Shown here: positions 47,701 through 60,403 of the stretch, in pieces
Layout of the letters: the number at the start of each line of letters is the position of its first letter
Numbering within the stretch: the first letter of the stretch is position 1
Assembly: GCF_910592395.1 (NCBI RefSeq)
Contig: NC_088315.1
Coordinates: 560,501-624,500, forward strand
DNA length: 64,000 bases
Reading direction: 5' to 3'
Source: Lineus longissimus
Taxonomy: Eukaryota; Nemertea; Pilidiophora; Heteronemertea; Lineidae
Translations under genes and position numbers: made by a program
The notes under the pieces: generated by a model
Seen by the model: only the letters and a program-made list of their open reading frames with translations
Told to the model about the DNA's origin: nothing
Database searches by the model: none

Positions 47701-50336
47701 GTGATCGTCTCTCCAGCTTCCAATGTCCATCATGAGGGGCAGTCTCCAGTGGGCCCAGTGAAGTCTCCCTCCCCATGGTACCGCGGCTGTTGAGAGGGGG
47801 TAAAACCCCATTGACTGCTTTGCTCTGTCGTCTGCCATCCTCAGCTCTCTGGAAAGATAAATGCATAAAAATGATGATTGAATACAAATGTCAGGTTTGT
47901 TGTGGTATTTTTTCTGGTGATTTCACGTCTTCCTTGATCAATCTTACGTTGGTTCATCTTCTTCAATAAGCTATGGATTATAGAGAATTACGATGTATTC
48001 CGTTTCGATGACGAATCGCATGTTGGTTTATTGTCTCTTTTGCAACCTGTAGAGAACTACAAAAGCTATTTGAGATTCGTTATATCATATTCTCCTACTC
48101 CTTGCGGTCGCTCCTATGAACCATTCGCTCGAAATGAACTTTATCAGCCAGAGAAAGCAACATGAAACTTCCGACTTGATATGGCTTCGCCAACTCGTTG
48201 TACCTTTCTATGTCGGACCCGGCGAAACCTCCCCATGATCCGTATGCCTCAACGTATACCAGAATAAGACTCCCCAAAACACCACTTATCCAATTTCAAT
48301 TGACGAGATTTCGAAACGTTCTAGACGTGTGATTCTTTTATCAAATGTTCTTTTCTGATTGCTTCCAGACTTGTTATGACACGGAAATCACGTACAGTCC
48401 CATGTCTTGCTCATCGTGTTAGCATTTTTAAAATTGATAATTTGGTTCGATGGTGCCAATATTCCGTTACGGTGACACAAATCATAAGGTACAATGGTGC
48501 TTCTGCTTGAGTGGTCTAGAACGCTTACTGTGATGATAAAAGAGCCATTTGGACTCATCGAAAAGACGTCATACTTTAACGGAAACTTGTCAAAGTTAAT
48601 TACCAGTGCAGCAGACCACCTTCGGTTAGCGTAATAGCCTACTGGCGTTTAAGTTCAACTCTATCAAACGATATACTGAAGACTCATTCTACAATGAGAT
48701 ATCTCTTCAATGATAACTGTCCGACTGAGTGGTATATTCTTGTCTCTAACTCATGGAGACGCTTGGTAGATTATCACTATACCAAGTTTGAAATCTTACT
48801 GCACCAAGTCAGAAAATATTTTCATAGAGTTAACAATGACTTAATGAGTTGACACTCAGATCTCAACTCAAAATTTATTTTTCTATGATATTGTGTCCAC
48901 AAATGAACTCAGGAATATCGAGTTATTTTTAATGAAAATTGAAATGAGTGACCTTAATCAGGCTTTCGGACCAATGTATGTATGATTTGTCAAAAGATTA
49001 AATACTTAATGATAAGAAGACCTCAGGCAGTGTACTGAGTGTCCTCAATGTTCAAGATTTCATATGTGTGAATAGCGCAAGAAAGGAATCTAATCGAATT
49101 ATGCCTTCATTGTGTTTGTAATTCGTCCCAAAAGGAAAAGGATTCCGCACTTTCAATTGTGCATAGCGGGCTTGTCATCAAAGAGAAGCGAACACTTAAT
49201 TTTCATCTCATAAAACTTTACACTCTTACGCAGTGGTTAAGAGAAGCCTAGATGTTGCTCTTTCTAAAGCGCTTATCTTGGGTAAGATTATACCCACCCG
49301 TCTTCGTGGTCGCCTGATAACAGCCCGTGGTTCGTGGCGATCCATCTCAGCGGGCATTTCGCCAGAGGCCCTCCTCAGTAGGCCCAGCTATTCAAAACAG
49401 CAATAATACAACTTTCCCTTCACACACACTTTTCAATATATTCTGTGAGTGTTTGAAATCGAACTTTCACTTTAAGAGCAGGCTTGCCTTCATCTATTTC
49501 ACGTCAACCCATAGGCCTACACGAATCTCGTACATCCAGCTCAGGGATGATATCTCAAAATTCCGACCATAAGGAAATTGTCACGTCCAATTTTTATGAT
49601 AACTTCCAGCGAATGAATGTAATAATTTGACGTTAGTCCGCTGATAAAATAGATAGACCTAATGTCAAACGGCATGAACATAATCGAGATTCAAGCCATG
49701 CTACAACACAGCCAATAAACATGCGCCTCGCTGTCGCGACCCGGAACCAACCTGAACGGTGTTGTCACCAACATACTTTATTGACGACGATAATGAAAAG
49801 ATGAGACCTTTTGTCAGGAATGGATAATAAAATATCTTATGGAAACGAAGTAGGCCCGTATGCTAAAAGATGAAAGGCGGCGAAGGTTTATGTCGGTACT
49901 TAAAGAGATTTCATTGAAGATCATTGCTTTGATGTCTTGATGCCAGAGCCAGGTTTGCAACAAGGGAAGTGTTTGATTTGGATTATTAATAACAGTCAAG
50001 ACCTGTGAAATGGCTTCCTGTACAACATTAACTATATTTCAAAAATAGCTTTGAAGTGGCGCTCAATGGTGCTTAGTAATAGATGAAAAGTTCTTGTTTT
50101 TGCTGGCCATTTTGGATTTTGGCGGCCATATTGGATTTGAAGCTCAACTTGGTTGTACTTCCACTTACCTGAAGAAGAAATCGCACTCTTCTGTTACTGG
50201 GTCTGAGACCCCTGAGATAGTCAGACTCTGTGGAAGCCGTGGCGGGCGCCGAAGGAGAGAGGTCGGGGAGGCTAGAATATAGTTCTCTCCGGTAATAGAC
50301 CGGTGATCGGTGCCACTCTTTTCGCCAAGACCCCAT
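38762..50336 (-). CDS. NACHT and WD40 repeat protein, NWD1/NWD2-like
   Basis: Using the nearest first exon, coding exons run 50336-50169, 47848-47660, 47377-47261, 46847-46199, 45855-45653, 45163-44944, 44759-44573, 44391-44234, 44097-43889, 43682-43459, 43286-43128, 42899-42670 and 42408-38762. They join to 2119 residues. Order: a low-complexity N region; a DUF4062-type domain (about 366-480: ILRIYVSSAFT, then DLKEYCSSRGYELHIMDLHW, later TFLSQTYGPSLLP); a linker with WYLLDENTVPPVYKLQRI; the NACHT P-loop GRSGSGKT near 805-812; Walker B IILYIDSLNQ near 893; a helical region; WD40 repeats from about 1330 (LLSGHREPITAVANTTDG, KIWDLRQG); and an acidic tail. This is the NWD1/NWD2 architecture: an oligomerising NLR-like ATPase with a WD40 sensor. 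The whole NACHT tail and WD region is one 3.6-kb exon. All junctions are in frame. The ligand and pathway are unknown. Confidence 0.92.
47849..50168 (-). other. Intron of the NWD-like gene
   Basis: No clear exon. A minus-strand frame at 48095-48277 looks protein-like but lacks an ATG start and splice sites. Confidence 0.5.
50169..50336 (-). CDS. Alternative first exon B of the NWD-like gene
   Basis: The exon is 56 codons, from ATG (MGSWRKEWHRSPVYYRRELY) to LLQ|GTAAGT, ending in phase 0. It is Ser/Pro/Arg-rich with no recognised domain. It joins in frame to the exon at 47848. No in-frame acceptor compatible with exons A or C precedes it, so it is best read as a first exon. Confidence 0.6.
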
Positions 50337-53230
50337 GATGAGATGACAAACTAAATGGGATACTAAATGTAAGTCACGGAAGATGGGACATCCTTAGAAT
50401 GAAACAATGAGCTATCCTTGTCTACGAGAAAACCTAAAGCCAAGTCAGTTGCTCCCAATGTTATAGAAAAGATCACCCGTCACACTTTCTTCGCGATATA
50501 CGGGAATCGCGCTTTGTATACATCGCCATTCGAATGTTATGACTAATAATTTAATCCTTTCTTGACTATCGAATTAAGATTGTCTAATCCGGGTTAAATT
50601 AACGACAAACAAGCAAGGCTCTCACGATAACGTCTCCTGAATGTGGTTTAGGTCGGCAATTCATTGTGGTATTTTTCACTCTCTGCGCCCTTCTGATTAT
50701 GAAAGCAAGTCAGTTGCTGGTGTCTGTCAGGGCTTGAACAGCATAATAAGCTTCTCCAAGACCATTCGTAGTCAAGACATTTGAGAGCAAAGTCGCCTCA
50801 TAAAATCCGACTTGTCACTATATGTAAGCTATTGAAATGGCCTAATGAAGTATATTTCCCTCTCGCCTGGCATACATGCTTTAAGGCAGGGTCGTTAAGT
50901 CCAAGCAAACTACTCTTCGGAGCAATCTTTGAGAATCCATAAATGTTTGTCACCGACGTTTTATACTGTCTGACATGGTGTTGCCATTTTACTCTGAGGA
51001 CTAAAATAAACAATCAAACTTTAGGTTAATAAACGTTGAATTGTTTTTCTTTTGGCACAGACGTCAGAGAAATCCTCAAAAGCTTTGAAAACATCTAGTA
51101 ATACATCGTGCACATATTATCTTTCTGTCAGCTCTGTTAAAACAAGCGCATCGTGTCCACATTTTCTTTCTTTTTTTGGTCGACAAAATGGCCGCTTGAT
51201 TGACAAAATGGCCGCCTGATTTACCAATAAACAGGAAGAGGAACCATTTATAATAGAAAACGGTGAATAATCCAAGAGCAAGTCGCCCAGGGCAAGCACT
51301 GTAAACACCATGTCAACATTTAACTTCACAGTGTAACTATTGGCTTATTTGCTAAGTGTTCGAAATTTGAACTGGTAACTTATTGTTTTATTGTGAAAAT
51401 ATTCTTAATGTTCAATTGAAAAAGTACATGTACGTAGAATAGGTTTCAGTAACAGGAATCCATACTTTGTAACAGTCATGACAGCATAATTATACCGGTA
51501 TCTCTGATTCAAAATATCTAATGCCATATATAGCGGCTCCTGCTTCAGGTAGGTCGTATATTGTATACAAATCCATGTATACAGGCAATTATTCCAATGG
51601 TCAAGCCAGTCATAACAAAAGCGATGTGGAAAATAATCACATCCTGGCTAAAACATCACAACATTTACTCTCGATCACATTACAATGTGGCGATGTATGT
51701 CTACTAGGTCAAGATAGAAGTTTGAATCACATTCATTTGATGATAATGTCACCATTATCGCAGCAGATGATAATCCATTGAACTCATTAACATGAACGCT
51801 CCAACGCATCACTCATTTTAATTGCAGAATCGAAAGATCCAAAAGTCGCCGGCTGCTTGACGCCCGAGCACAGATCGAATGACAATGTGTGTCCAGCATC
51901 AAGCGTTTCTAACTTCACTCTGAAAGTCAACAGCTTTGGTTTGACAAGCCGGAAAATCGAATCCTCTACATAATTCAAACAGATCAATTAATGGCATTTT
52001 TCTAAATCGGCGATGTGATGTAAACCTCCAGATTTGTTTTCAATACAACCAGAAACACAACTCGCGTCCTAACGCGCACAGAACCTTTCAAGTCTCACAA
52101 AACATGCAACATATCGGTGGTCGTGATTTGCAGTCATGAAATTGATCAGATTAAAAGGCTTTAACTTTGATGAATGCGGCGGTGTGCGTCTCTTTGTTGG
52201 CAGTGCATGATAGATCACCTCATCTCTGCAGGAGAGGGAGCCAATTAATAAATGTGTCATGATGGTATGGGAACTTGCCTTATCAAGGCAGAACAGTCAG
52301 GCATCGTGTTAAAAAATGGTTTGTCATATACATGTATGTTGTAGTCGTTCATTTACTTAATACTCAATACTTCAAATAGCGTAAAATCATCTCAGTAGTA
52401 AAGAGATTCGGTAAGAAGTTGAATTTGACGTATTTCCTTTCGCGTTCGGCCTATAGGTATTCAATGGGTTAAATCTATAACTGACAGACTCGTCCTAATT
52501 TGATTAGTATCTTGATTAAAAAGTTCAGTTTCATCATCGATTTCCTCTTAAAAGCAACAATGCCGACAGTCTGGTGTGGCACCGCGATGGCCGCCACAAC
52601 ACACAGAAAGATGTTGGTTGCTAAGGCCTAAACATAAATAGCATAGCAAGGTTCGTTTTGAACTGTCTTCCTGTTGCTTGAAATTTTCAGTAATAAACCT
52701 GTTGTGCCTCGTTAAATATTCTACGTGGTGTCCACTCAACCTTACACATAGACTGACAACAACCCAAGCCGATACAATTCAGAGCAGTGATCATTCTCGC
52801 CAGAATAAATCTCCATTCACCATGTTACCATTCCACTTGGGAATGCGATCGGTGATACGGTGGCCTCACTGCTGCGCCATCTAGAAACAAGCAATCAAAC
52901 TAAAACATACACCTCAAATTCCCTTTCGTCATCGGTCGAGGAACATCGTTCAAACTTTACTAATATTTCTGGTGACGCTCGGAATAACTTAACAGACTGC
53001 TTGACAAATTAAGGCGATCAAGTAAACTGGGTCTTGATATAAACTGCTTACACATACCATGTAAAAAAGAACACAAAGTAATGCACCTCGATGACCACGT
53101 CTGATAGGAAAAAAACTTTCAAATATTGCAATACGATCATAGCGAAAGAAAATAAGCTTCTTACCATCAGCCGATTAATATCAATATCGGTATCGGGATT
53201 GTCTATGAATTCTCAAGTTTGAGAAAGAAA
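50337..53230. other. Intronic region, nothing recognised
   Basis: AT-rich, with no coding exon or RNA gene seen. GACAAAATGGCCGC occurs twice in tandem near 51184-51213. Confidence 0.4.
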
Positions 53231-53235
53231 TTATG

Positions 53236-53785
53236 GAGATGTCGGAGATGAGTGAGAACCGAAAGGTTCCGTTAACCGGAGAACGACACATCCTACATTA
53301 TTCTGCTGGCGACTCTTAGATACTCCCCATCCATAGCGCTAAGCCTAATCCCTATCATATGTGTAACTCGTGCAACTGGCCTAATAGCGGCGTGTCGGAG
53401 CTGAGCGAGCACCGAAAGGTTCTGTTAACCGGAGCACGACACATTACACAGGCATCATCAAATTTAACATCATTTTTATCTCCATCCATGGCTTAACCTC
53501 AATTCAATCCTAACCGCAACTCTCCCTTATCGAACCGTACCATGGTCCCGTATTGTGGACGAGTCGGAGATGAGCGAGAACCGAAAGGTTCCGTTCACAA
53601 AAGCATCGCAAATTGCACTTTAATAAAGGTTAAATACATTCCATCCCCATCCTGAACTCTCGCCTCAACTTCTTCTGACCCAAATTCCCCACTAAACGAA
53701 GCCCGGCCATGGCCTATTCAAAGTTGGACTCGTTGAGTGGGCATCGAAAAGGTTTCGTTAACCAGTGCACGACATGTTACACCAA
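53236..53785 (+). repeat. Four-copy ~160-bp repeat with conserved hairpin core
   Basis: A core of about 55 bp recurs at 53241, 53393, 53563 and about 53728. It reads GTCGGAGATGAGCGAGAACC, then GAAAGGTTCCGTTAACCGGA, then GCACGACACATTACAC. Inside, GAACC-GAAA-GGTTC forms a 5-bp stem with a GNRA tetraloop, and the flanking TGTCG and CGACA could pair as an outer stem. Sequence between cores is unrelated or strongly diverged. The fourth copy is the most degenerate. Confidence 0.85.
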
Positions 53786-54642
53786 ATATCAAAAGTTGTC
53801 ATACTTCTATGGCAGTTCATAAAAGCAAATCAGCCGGCTCTTAGATATCGTTCACATCTCTCGTTACATTAAAATTATATTCACCAGGAAGTTTGTCAAC
53901 AAAATATTAAAGCTTTATGTCGTCTAATCTAGTAAATAGACCGACGCATACAAACTCGCTTTGACAATTTGCCATTTATCGCCTTCAGTGAGCTGTAAAA
54001 TCACCATTCAGTGAACTCAAAACGAAAACTGGAATCTTTGATCTGACATTCTTTTGAAGCGCAAAATTGATAGGTTTTTCCTTATAGTACATTACCAAGC
54101 CCTTCCCAATCAATCAGTTTGTTGAAGGCATCATACTTTTGTAGGATTCATACAAGGAACATAGCCCCATACATCATCATCATTTGTCCCAAGGGTGTCA
54201 TGAATAGGAAGGGCACGCTGTAAGCTTAACATCGTGGCGTTCTAACTTAATGTTCAAATGTGATTCTAAATGATTGTATAACTCTCAAGTTTGATTTCAA
54301 TGAGTTTCACTTTCAATAGATGTGTTATTAATCATTCACATTTGGATCAGTACATGTTACCGCACGATGAGGAAGCCCCACGAGGCCCTAGGCCTAGTTT
54401 CAGTCAAGCTCAGGGAGGGGGCCTCCTTTGACACATGTTGTTTAGGTTATTATTTTTCCATAGAAGCAACACGCCATTGGACTCACCAAGGAACCAAACC
54501 AGAGGCCCCAGTGCGCTATGCCTGCACTTTTCTTTAGCCTGTTATTCTCGTCTATAAAAGAATGCGTTATTTTTGTGTATTTACAAGCAACAGACGCCTG
54601 TATGCCTTTACTTAGAATTTGGATATTTTCGCCATGACTTAC
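53786..54642. other. Intronic region, nothing recognised
   Basis: No exon seen apart from the 3' continuation of the frame of exon A past its donor. Confidence 0.4.
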
Positions 54643-55059
54643 CTCGAGACCATCAAGTGCCTGTAACTCCTCCAGCTCCTCCTTAAACATTTCAAACTGT
54701 TCCTTGAAATAGTCCTTTTCAACGTTGGCCAGAAAGTCCTCCTCAGAATCCGGACTAGACGTCTCCCCCTGGCGGAGGTAATTATGCTCCTCTGCATATC
54801 GCTGCGGCCGCACTTTCAACCTTCCTCCCACAACATCCAGAACCTTGATTTCCGGTTCCTGTGGTAATGGCTTCTTTTTCTTCTTCTTCTTTTTCGGTTT
54901 GTGCTTGTGGACATGAGAGACATGTCTTTTCGGTAAACCCATGTCGTCCAGTGGGTTCTCCAATTCCTTACAGTAAACACATTTGTGCTTCTTCGGCTTG
55001 GGAAAGGGAAGCGGCGGGAGGTCCGTAACTGACGAATCGACGATTGTAGGTGAAGCCAT
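54643..55059 (-). CDS. Alternative first exon A (NWD-like gene or separate)
   Basis: The exon is 139 codons from ATG 55059 to GLE|GTAAGT at 54643, phase 0. The protein has a CVYCKEL motif, a His/Lys-rich stretch with eight consecutive lysines, and an acidic helical end (FKEQFEMFKEELEELQALDG). No family is recognised. The strand, the phase and the absence of any other downstream acceptor gene suggest it splices into the NWD-like exon at 47848, giving a different N terminus. A separate small gene is possible. Confidence 0.6.
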
Positions 55060-58000
55060 ATTAGTTGTATGTTTGTTAAAGTTTAGGAAGCGTAACTTAC
55101 TGTTCGGTAGGTAATGACATTGGTACCAACATGTGACACGTTGTTGGTTTGGCAGCTATAACTTCCTTCTAGCATAAACATTCTGGGAGTGTCATTTGGT
55201 CATCAAGCAGTATTGTCAATACTATCACAAATTCGGTTCAGCAATAATTCAAGATATCCAGTTAATGAAATTCCTTGCGAATCCTGGGATTCTCCGTTAT
55301 GACAGTTTGACAGTAAGGCCTACGCAATGGATAAGTGGTATCAATCATCCATAACCTACTTACCCAAACTGTAAGGGTATTCTGTTATATCCAATGCCTT
55401 TGGGATATAAAAGCAAGACAGTCATCAAAGTAAGCTAATGCAAGTTATAGCCATGGGTACTTTTAATGGGTACCAACTGAGACCAACATTTGGCCTCTTA
55501 CGAATACTTTTAGCCTTTATCTTGCCGCCAGTGTTGATCAATCCGTTAAAAACAAAGAATTTCATCCACTGTTTTCAGAGCTTGTCATCCTCTGTCAGTG
55601 TTAGTATTAGATAGCCTATCCTTGTGAGTAACTAGATGTTTTCAATGATCCATACAGAAGCCGGATGAAAACACAACTCGCCACATGGACCAACCAAGTT
55701 GGATTCGTTATACTGAGTCTATGAAAATCGATGATATTTCTATAATTCCATAAGACCACAATAATGCTATAAAGTGAAGAAAGCAGCTTATTGGTAAATT
55801 CTCTAAAGTTATTCGGATCCGATTTCAACAGGATTAGCACGAATTCCGCACAACAATTTCATTCAGGAATGACCAGCAATCTTGGCACTTCTAGACGGCT
55901 TTTCAGATGTCCCGATCCTTATTCGATCAAACAGTTGTTTGAACGATCAAAACGCTCCATTACAGACCAATTAAGATACACTCCAGATATGTTTAAACTG
56001 CTCTTGCGGAGTCGAACACAGAGTATCGCTAATGCACCCCTGATTTACGTCAGAGCGTTCAAATCCGATATATGTGAAAGATACGATTGTCCTCAAAGTA
56101 GAAAAGGTCAGAAATCGAATGTCTCTAACTATTGGTAGGATATCGAATGCCTTCAAAACAGTCACAAAATCAACATCTTAGTCACGAAGAGAATGTTTTC
56201 AAGCCGGTCAGAAAAGAATTGTCTTTAGATCAGTTGAAGAGAAGTTAAACATGAACCAGTTCTCAGGCGTGATATGACTTCATTTTCTTGCTGTTATCAT
56301 TTCTGTGCGCCGGTACGGCGACGGCCTTCCCGTATCCGTTTGCCTGTTTCTCGACCAGTGGAGTTACCGCTTTTTCTACGGCATCCTTCAAGACGTGTTT
56401 CGAATGTGATTTCACGGACACAGAGTGGTATCCTACCCTTAGTCTTATCGCGTTCTTCATTCTATTAGTCAAGGCGAAGTTATAGATGATTCATTTGCTG
56501 TTGTTCTTCAGCACGTTGCTACATCTTTAAAGAAAGTCTTTTGAAGAAGACTATTGTCATTCGCATCCGAAATCAAATGTGAAGTATATCCGTTTACTGG
56601 TACAGTGTGGAAGTACGACCATTTCCAGAACTGATAGTATCTCCTCTCAACTTAAGTGGCCTTTCTGAAGTTGCCCTTCAATGTTCTTCATCCACTAGAA
56701 TAAATCAAGATATGCACTTGACACGAGAACTTCTTGAATTATTCTCCACATCAACAGTACCCGAGAAGCAAAGAACAGAGTACATCCAATGCCAACTCCC
56801 ACATCTCGCAAGGTTGAAGGTTCCTCTTCTGTCGCCTCTCTCTGGCTATTCAACCTATAACATCATCTCATCATTCTCACCATGACACTTTAATCTAGCG
56901 TGTACATGATTCATAAGGACCATGAAAGGTATAATCAGTTTATAATGAATCTTTATGCCCAGAAGTACTTTCACTCCCCGCAAAATGAAATTGAATTTGG
57001 CTTTCCATCACTGATCGGCATTATTAAAATGAAATATTAAATATTAAAGTATGAATTTAATCTAGAGAGACATCGCTTTGAATGGCTTTTCATATTACTA
57101 AAATAGCGAAACACGGTGGTATGAAGGAGTGCATTATTTCACTTTTGGCCGTCCCAATATCGTAGTTACACATTCCTGAGGCACTTCTCCGATTTCGAAT
57201 CAACTGAACCTCATCTGAAGAATCGACCATAAATTATCCCGTCCTTTTTCACTTTATCTATCTGATGGACAAACACGCCTGAGGTTTAACGGAAAGACGT
57301 TTAGACAATTCAAAATTGAATCCACTGCTAGATAGTGTCACGATTTTCCCTTCGAGCGAGAAATATGGTTTTATAGAACAAAACGTTCCTCACGTCCATT
57401 TGACCATTCTTACAAGTTTCACCAGAGAGATGTGACTCCGGGGTGTAAAAACTAATGTAATATATCCTACACAGCAAAACTGTCTTTTAATTCAAAATCA
57501 TTTAATCCAAAACCTTACGAAAACTATGCACTACTAAGTACATACGTTCATTATCCAATGAGCCTACAAAAGCCAGAACTTAAGATTACATCCGAATACT
57601 TAGAGACCGCTCTCTGTGAGCCTTTGGATACCATAGACTGTGGACAAACCCTTGCGACTGTTTGACTTAACACGGAGCGCACACAAATATAAGCACAGAC
57701 ATATAATTTTTGCTAATTAAAACACCGTAACTTTCCCGAAGGAATTATACCCCGATCCTTGTTTACCAAATTATTCTTGTTGTTAGCTACAAGGCAATTG
57801 AAAGTATTGAGTTGTTGACCATAAATTCGTCCTCACGGCAAGTTCTTATTGGGCAGATATGATTTGCACATTTGGTTTACTTTCTCATGTATATGTCTCG
57901 AGATAATATCGGTATCGGTATCCCAATAGTCATGCAAGTTTCAATTGGCTCTGGCGTTAAAGCGTCACTGGTTCCTTCACGTGCGCCCCAGCACCAGCTC

Positions 58001-58410
58001 ACTCGGCTCCTAAGCACGGTAAATCTTTCTTTCTCTCAGTCGAAAGCTTGTATTACACAGCTGTGAGTATCGGGTACTATGCAGTCTAATGAGGCGGGGA
58101 AATGAACATGTTCAAGGTTTTTATACCAGACATTTTCGTATCGGGTGTCGTGAATATAAAGTTCTCTGATTGCTTTTCATTATTTGGATCCACTTGCCCG
58201 CCGAGTTGCCTGGCAACAAGTTCAAAATGCAATGTCACTCTGTGAATAAACAATTTTATCAAATAGGGGCCTATCACTGAAATTCTAATAATGTCAATTG
58301 TGCAATAAAGGTTCAGAAAGCCAGTATCGATTTTACCAAAAAAGCAACTGGATATTACTTTATTTATTTTTGGTGTTGAAATGCAATTTATGACAATTCT
58401 TAAAAAGATT
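55060..58410. other. Intronic/intergenic, nothing firm
   Basis: A minus-strand frame at 56263-56472 (VKSHSKHVLKDAVEKAVTPL) is codon-like but has no clear donor. Plus-strand frames at 55791-56138 and 56607-56885 match nothing. No RNA genes seen. Confidence 0.35.
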
Positions 58411-58483
58411 CGACCTTCCCAGGATTCGAACCTGGAATCTTCTGATCCGTAGTCAGACGCGTTATCCATTGCGCCAGAAGGCC
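58411..58483 (-). tRNA. tRNA-Arg(ACG)
   Basis: The cloverleaf is complete on the minus strand. Acceptor GGCCTTC pairs with GAAGGTC (one G-U). The D arm holds GGCGCAATGGATAACGC. The anticodon stem TCTGA/TCAGA encloses loop CTACGGA with anticodon ACG, and the T arm is CCAGGTTCGAATCCTGG. The discriminator is G, there is no intron and CCA is not encoded. A and B box promoters are internal, and a T5 run follows as a pol III terminator. Length 73 nt. Confidence 0.96.
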
Positions 58484-58498
58484 GCTGTTGTTCTATTC

Positions 58499-58680
58499 GC
58501 AACAACCGACTTAGTGTACCCGCTTGAGGGGTAGAAATATGAAATGTCCCAGGACAGACGCAACAACCGACTTACTTTACCCGCTTGAGGGGTAGAAATA
58601 TAAAATGTCCCAGGACAGACGCAACAACCGACTTACTTTACCCGCTTGAGGGGTAGAAATATGAAATGTCCCAGGACAGA
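58499..58680. repeat. 61-bp tandem repeat, three copies
   Basis: Units start at 58499, 58560 and 58621 (GCAACAACCGACTTA, then CCCGCTTGAGGGGTAGAAAT) and are almost identical. The array lies directly 5' of the tRNA-Arg gene on its strand. Confidence 0.95.
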
Positions 58681-58689
58681 ATGTCCGGG

Positions 58690-59800
58690 GAAGGATTCTA
58701 TCATGCGCAGTACATTCATGACAGATGGACATTTTACGATTTGTAATGTGTGAAAACTGATCTCCAGAGCCCAAATTGTACTCATTGCATTCCGAGTGCT
58801 GTTTCATAATAGAATAGCATAATTCGAACTTTGTTGACTTGTTAATTGACGACCTGTCCACTGTATGGTGTGGTAGATCTAGTACACCATGTACAAGCTT
58901 GATTAAAATGTGACTATAAAAACCTATGAGCTTTTTAAAAATGACAGCCTTTTACAATAAACTAATAACGCTGCCAATAATGGACATGTCATCCAATGAC
59001 CGGCTACAGTAATTTAATTTCCTCGTAATTACTCCCATGTACATGTATATTGCAACACTAGCTATGAACTGTGAGAGTCAGCGACAAGCGACTCGGGCGG
59101 ATCTGACAGGCCACTGATATCGGTGTTGGCAGAGCCATCTGCACAATGTAATTAAACCACCAACTCGCAGATGAATAATAAGTTCAAAAAGAAATGATTT
59201 TGGATAAAGCATTGGGTGCCGGTCCCGTTGGTTGTTAGATGGCGCCACTGTTGCAGTGTACGGGGTTATGAAATGGAGATTGAACTATTGGAGAACTTCA
59301 CGAATAACAAAGTGTTCCCCGATCAAGGATTGAAAAACTGGCCCACGATTTGCAACATACGGCTTGTAAACTGTTGCAAGCGTGCAACGCCGTACAACCG
59401 CTCTTCTCAACCATTTTATATTCAACCGACACAGCAAACTTAGGTAGACTTCTGTTTTCTTGTCTCCTTAATGAAAATGTGTTTGTCTACCGTTTAGCAA
59501 TCTACGCCGTATAAGTTGATCCGCTTAACTGGCACATACCCTAAGCTAACAGTCGCCATGGCCTGTCACTTGACCACACATGGGATATCCTGGCTTTTGG
59601 TAGGCCGACATGCCCTGCTCGAGGAGGAGTGGTGCTATACATTATATATTATACATATTATGTTATTAGGGATAACTAGTATCGAGGACCATTGGCAGGA
59701 TTTTGTCACCACCAAAACCCATCATGTGAGTTGTAAAAGTACAATCACAATCTTCCTTTCAAGAAGAACGCCGTTCAGTTTCCTCCCCAAAAATAAAATT
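58690..59800. other. Spacer between the two tRNA genes
   Basis: No gene recognised. The flanks of the two tRNA genes are not duplicated, so this is not a simple tandem duplication. Confidence 0.4.
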
Positions 59801-59873
59801 CGACCTTCCCAGGATTCGAACCTGGAATCTTCTGATCCGTAGTCAGACGCGTTATCCATTGCGCCAGAAGGCC
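59801..59873 (-). tRNA. tRNA-Arg(ACG), second copy
   Basis: The 73 nt are identical, base for base as far as I can compare, to the copy at 58411-58483, on the same strand. A T-rich terminator (TTTTATTTTT) follows on the minus strand. The anticodon is ACG. Confidence 0.96.
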
Positions 59874-60403
59874 GCCGTTGGGGATAAGCAATCTGCAAGG
59901 AGAGTGATTTCGCCACAGGTCCATGCAAGGACGACTCTAATCGTTACGATCTTCGATCAACACCAAACCCGATGGTTACCAGTTTTACCCGCAGACGACC
60001 GCCACCAACTTTTTATTGCTCATCGTAGCGACAACACGGCGACAAAAATGGCTCATTTGCGGAGCACTTGGAAGGTGAACCACGGAGATTCCCAGACGAA
60101 CACTTTGAATTACGGTTCATCTCACAAGGAGTTCTACTGTTGTGTGCCATGTTTTATTGCCTTTTTAATGTATTTGCCAATTCTATTTGAACATTCCACT
60201 TTCACGGATTCAACCTTCGCACACGTCTGTAGTTATGTACTATCAAGAATAAAAACTAGAACTTATGGTCTTTATCTATTTTTGGCGATATTAAAGTGCA
60301 ATGCCTCATTCCTGACATTTTCATTAGTTAAAGTTTAGTGCTTGCCGAGAAAGCGTATTGTGTGTTCAAGAATGAGGACACACAAACCAAAGACCTGCCC
60401 TAC

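Noticed and set aside
48095-48277. Protein-like minus-strand frame in the NWD intron
   Set aside because: It begins at TTG, and I see no acceptor or donor to place it in the gene.
53236-53290. Hammerhead ribozyme in the 53-kb repeat
   Set aside because: GATGAG and CGAAA are present, but the core reads GAGATGA rather than CTGATGA and the stem layout is wrong.
55791-56138. Plus-strand 115-codon frame
   Set aside because: No homology recognised, no splice or promoter support, within the presumed intron of the opposite strand.
56263-56472. Minus-strand frame with lysine-rich helix (another first exon?)
   Set aside because: No consensus donor inside or at its end, and no family match.
59859-60338. 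Plus-strand 159-codon frame
   Set aside because: It begins within the antisense of a tRNA gene and has no family likeness.
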